15,806 bases of DNA from JAEXNA01 sp050486105 (lineage in GTDB: Bacteria; Vulcanimicrobiota; Xenobia; Xenobiales; JADMJV01), in the NCBI GenBank assembly GCA_050486105.1, contig JBJHCR010000134.1, positions 1 to 15,806 of the forward strand, in the 5' to 3' direction. Shown here piece after piece: positions 15,560 to 15,806 of this stretch. The position numbers and the translations under genes were made by a program. A model generated the notes under the pieces. That model had not been told where the DNA came from and ran no database searches. It saw nothing but the letters and a program-made list of their open reading frames with translations. Each line of letters opens with the position of its first letter. The stretch's first letter is position 1.

Positions 15560-15748
15560 GGTCTGTTGACATTCAGCGTTTCAAGCTGCGCGAAGCAGAT
15601 TTTCTCTGGAGGAAGTGTTTTTTTGAGCCTAGTACCCGTGAGTACTTAAGCAAAAAGGCGCTTTCGGAGAGGGGAAATAAGCGAGTGCAGCCGGGGACCC
15701 GGGGACCCGCTTGCGGGTGACGGGTGAAAGGTTGAATGTCAACAGGCC
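15560..15748. mobile_element. MITE-like element B, CTAG-flanked
   Basis: A 189-bp segment with 23-bp terminal inverted repeats (15560-15582 and 15726-15748), 20 of 23 identical, starting GG(T/C)CTGTTGACATTCA. CTAG lies immediately outside both ends (15556-15559 and 15749-15752), as expected for a 4-bp target duplication. Inside are a central imperfect hairpin around AGTACCCGTGAGTACT (about 15630-15645), a perfect ACCCGC-TT-GCGGGT hairpin near 15706-15719, and a GGGGACCC direct repeat. Ends differ in sequence from element A, so it descends from a different parent IS that uses the same target type. It contains no transposase. A 68-codon open frame covering it on the minus strand is not a gene. 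Confidence 0.82.
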
Positions 15749-15806
15749 CTAGGAGGCTGGCCGGAAACCCCCTTGACAATGAAATTGTTCCTACTTGCAG
15801 TAAGGT
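15749..15806. mobile_element. Possible start of a third CTAG-flanked element, cut by the window edge
   Basis: CTAG (15749-15752) is followed by GAGGCTGGCCGGAAACC. The first seven bases equal the terminus of element A, and then the sequences diverge. Downstream are TTGACA (15773-15778), a -35-like hexamer without a clear -10, and a short palindrome ACAATGAAATTGT (15777-15789). This could be the left end of a larger IS whose transposase lies beyond the window, or ordinary flanking DNA with a chance match. Confidence 0.4.

Noticed and set aside
15573..15779. 68-codon minus-strand open frame at the right edge
   Set aside because: It runs across element B, its target site and the next element; it is an accident of the repeats.
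1..15806. CRISPR array or defence system
   Set aside because: No regularly spaced direct repeats and no cas, restriction or toxin-antitoxin genes were seen; the repeats at the right edge are inverted transposon ends.

Overview
The window looks like a draft or metagenome-derived chromosomal segment of a Gram-negative-type bacterium with moderate-to-high GC. The phylum cannot be fixed from the sequence. The draft character is shown by a 10-N scaffold gap at 521-530, which breaks a gene. There are no rRNA or tRNA genes, no CRISPR array and no recognisable transposase gene. All genes are housekeeping or envelope/transport functions, and the only clear mobile DNA is a cluster of small transposon-like elements at the right edge.

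Layout. (1) 3-942, plus: the 3' part of a surface/pilus-assembly-like protein (PilX/DUF7305-type), entering from the left edge and interrupted by the gap. (2) 1028-9476, minus, five genes read leftward: a secreted gluzincin-type HExxH metallopeptidase; a YeiH-family (UPF0324) membrane protein joined to it by a 4-nt TTGA start/stop overlap; the disaggregase ClpB, followed by a clear intrinsic terminator; an HTTM-domain membrane protein; and a GNAT-nitrilase fusion. (3) 9648-12500, plus: a compact operon of three type IV pilin-like genes with overlapping start/stop codons (two short pseudopilins with Glu+5, then a large PilX/GspK-like protein without it). (4) 12751-14415 and 14520-15362, plus: a SulP anion transporter with a STAS domain, most like the bicarbonate transporter BicA, followed by a tandem-domain universal stress protein. 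This pairing suggests a regulated inorganic anion/bicarbonate uptake unit. (5) 15363-15806: no gene. It holds two transposase-less inverted-repeat elements (MITE-like, 161 and 189 bp) and the start of a third possible element, each bounded by the palindromic tetranucleotide CTAG.

How the parts relate. The pilin operon and the left-edge gene encode the same broad class of exported, N-methylated or beta-roll-rich surface components, but no assembly ATPase, platform protein or prepilin peptidase lies here, so the export machine must be encoded elsewhere. YeiH and SulP are both anion-transport families but sit in different transcription units.

The most unusual feature is the right edge. Removing the second element rejoins an 18-bp perfect palindrome centred on CTAG, which points to successive insertion into a target site that each insertion regenerates. 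Other points worth a second look are the deduced true size of the assembly gap, the Lys at the SulP substrate site beside a conserved Na+-site Asp/Thr pair, and a nested hairpin in the leader of the universal stress gene.
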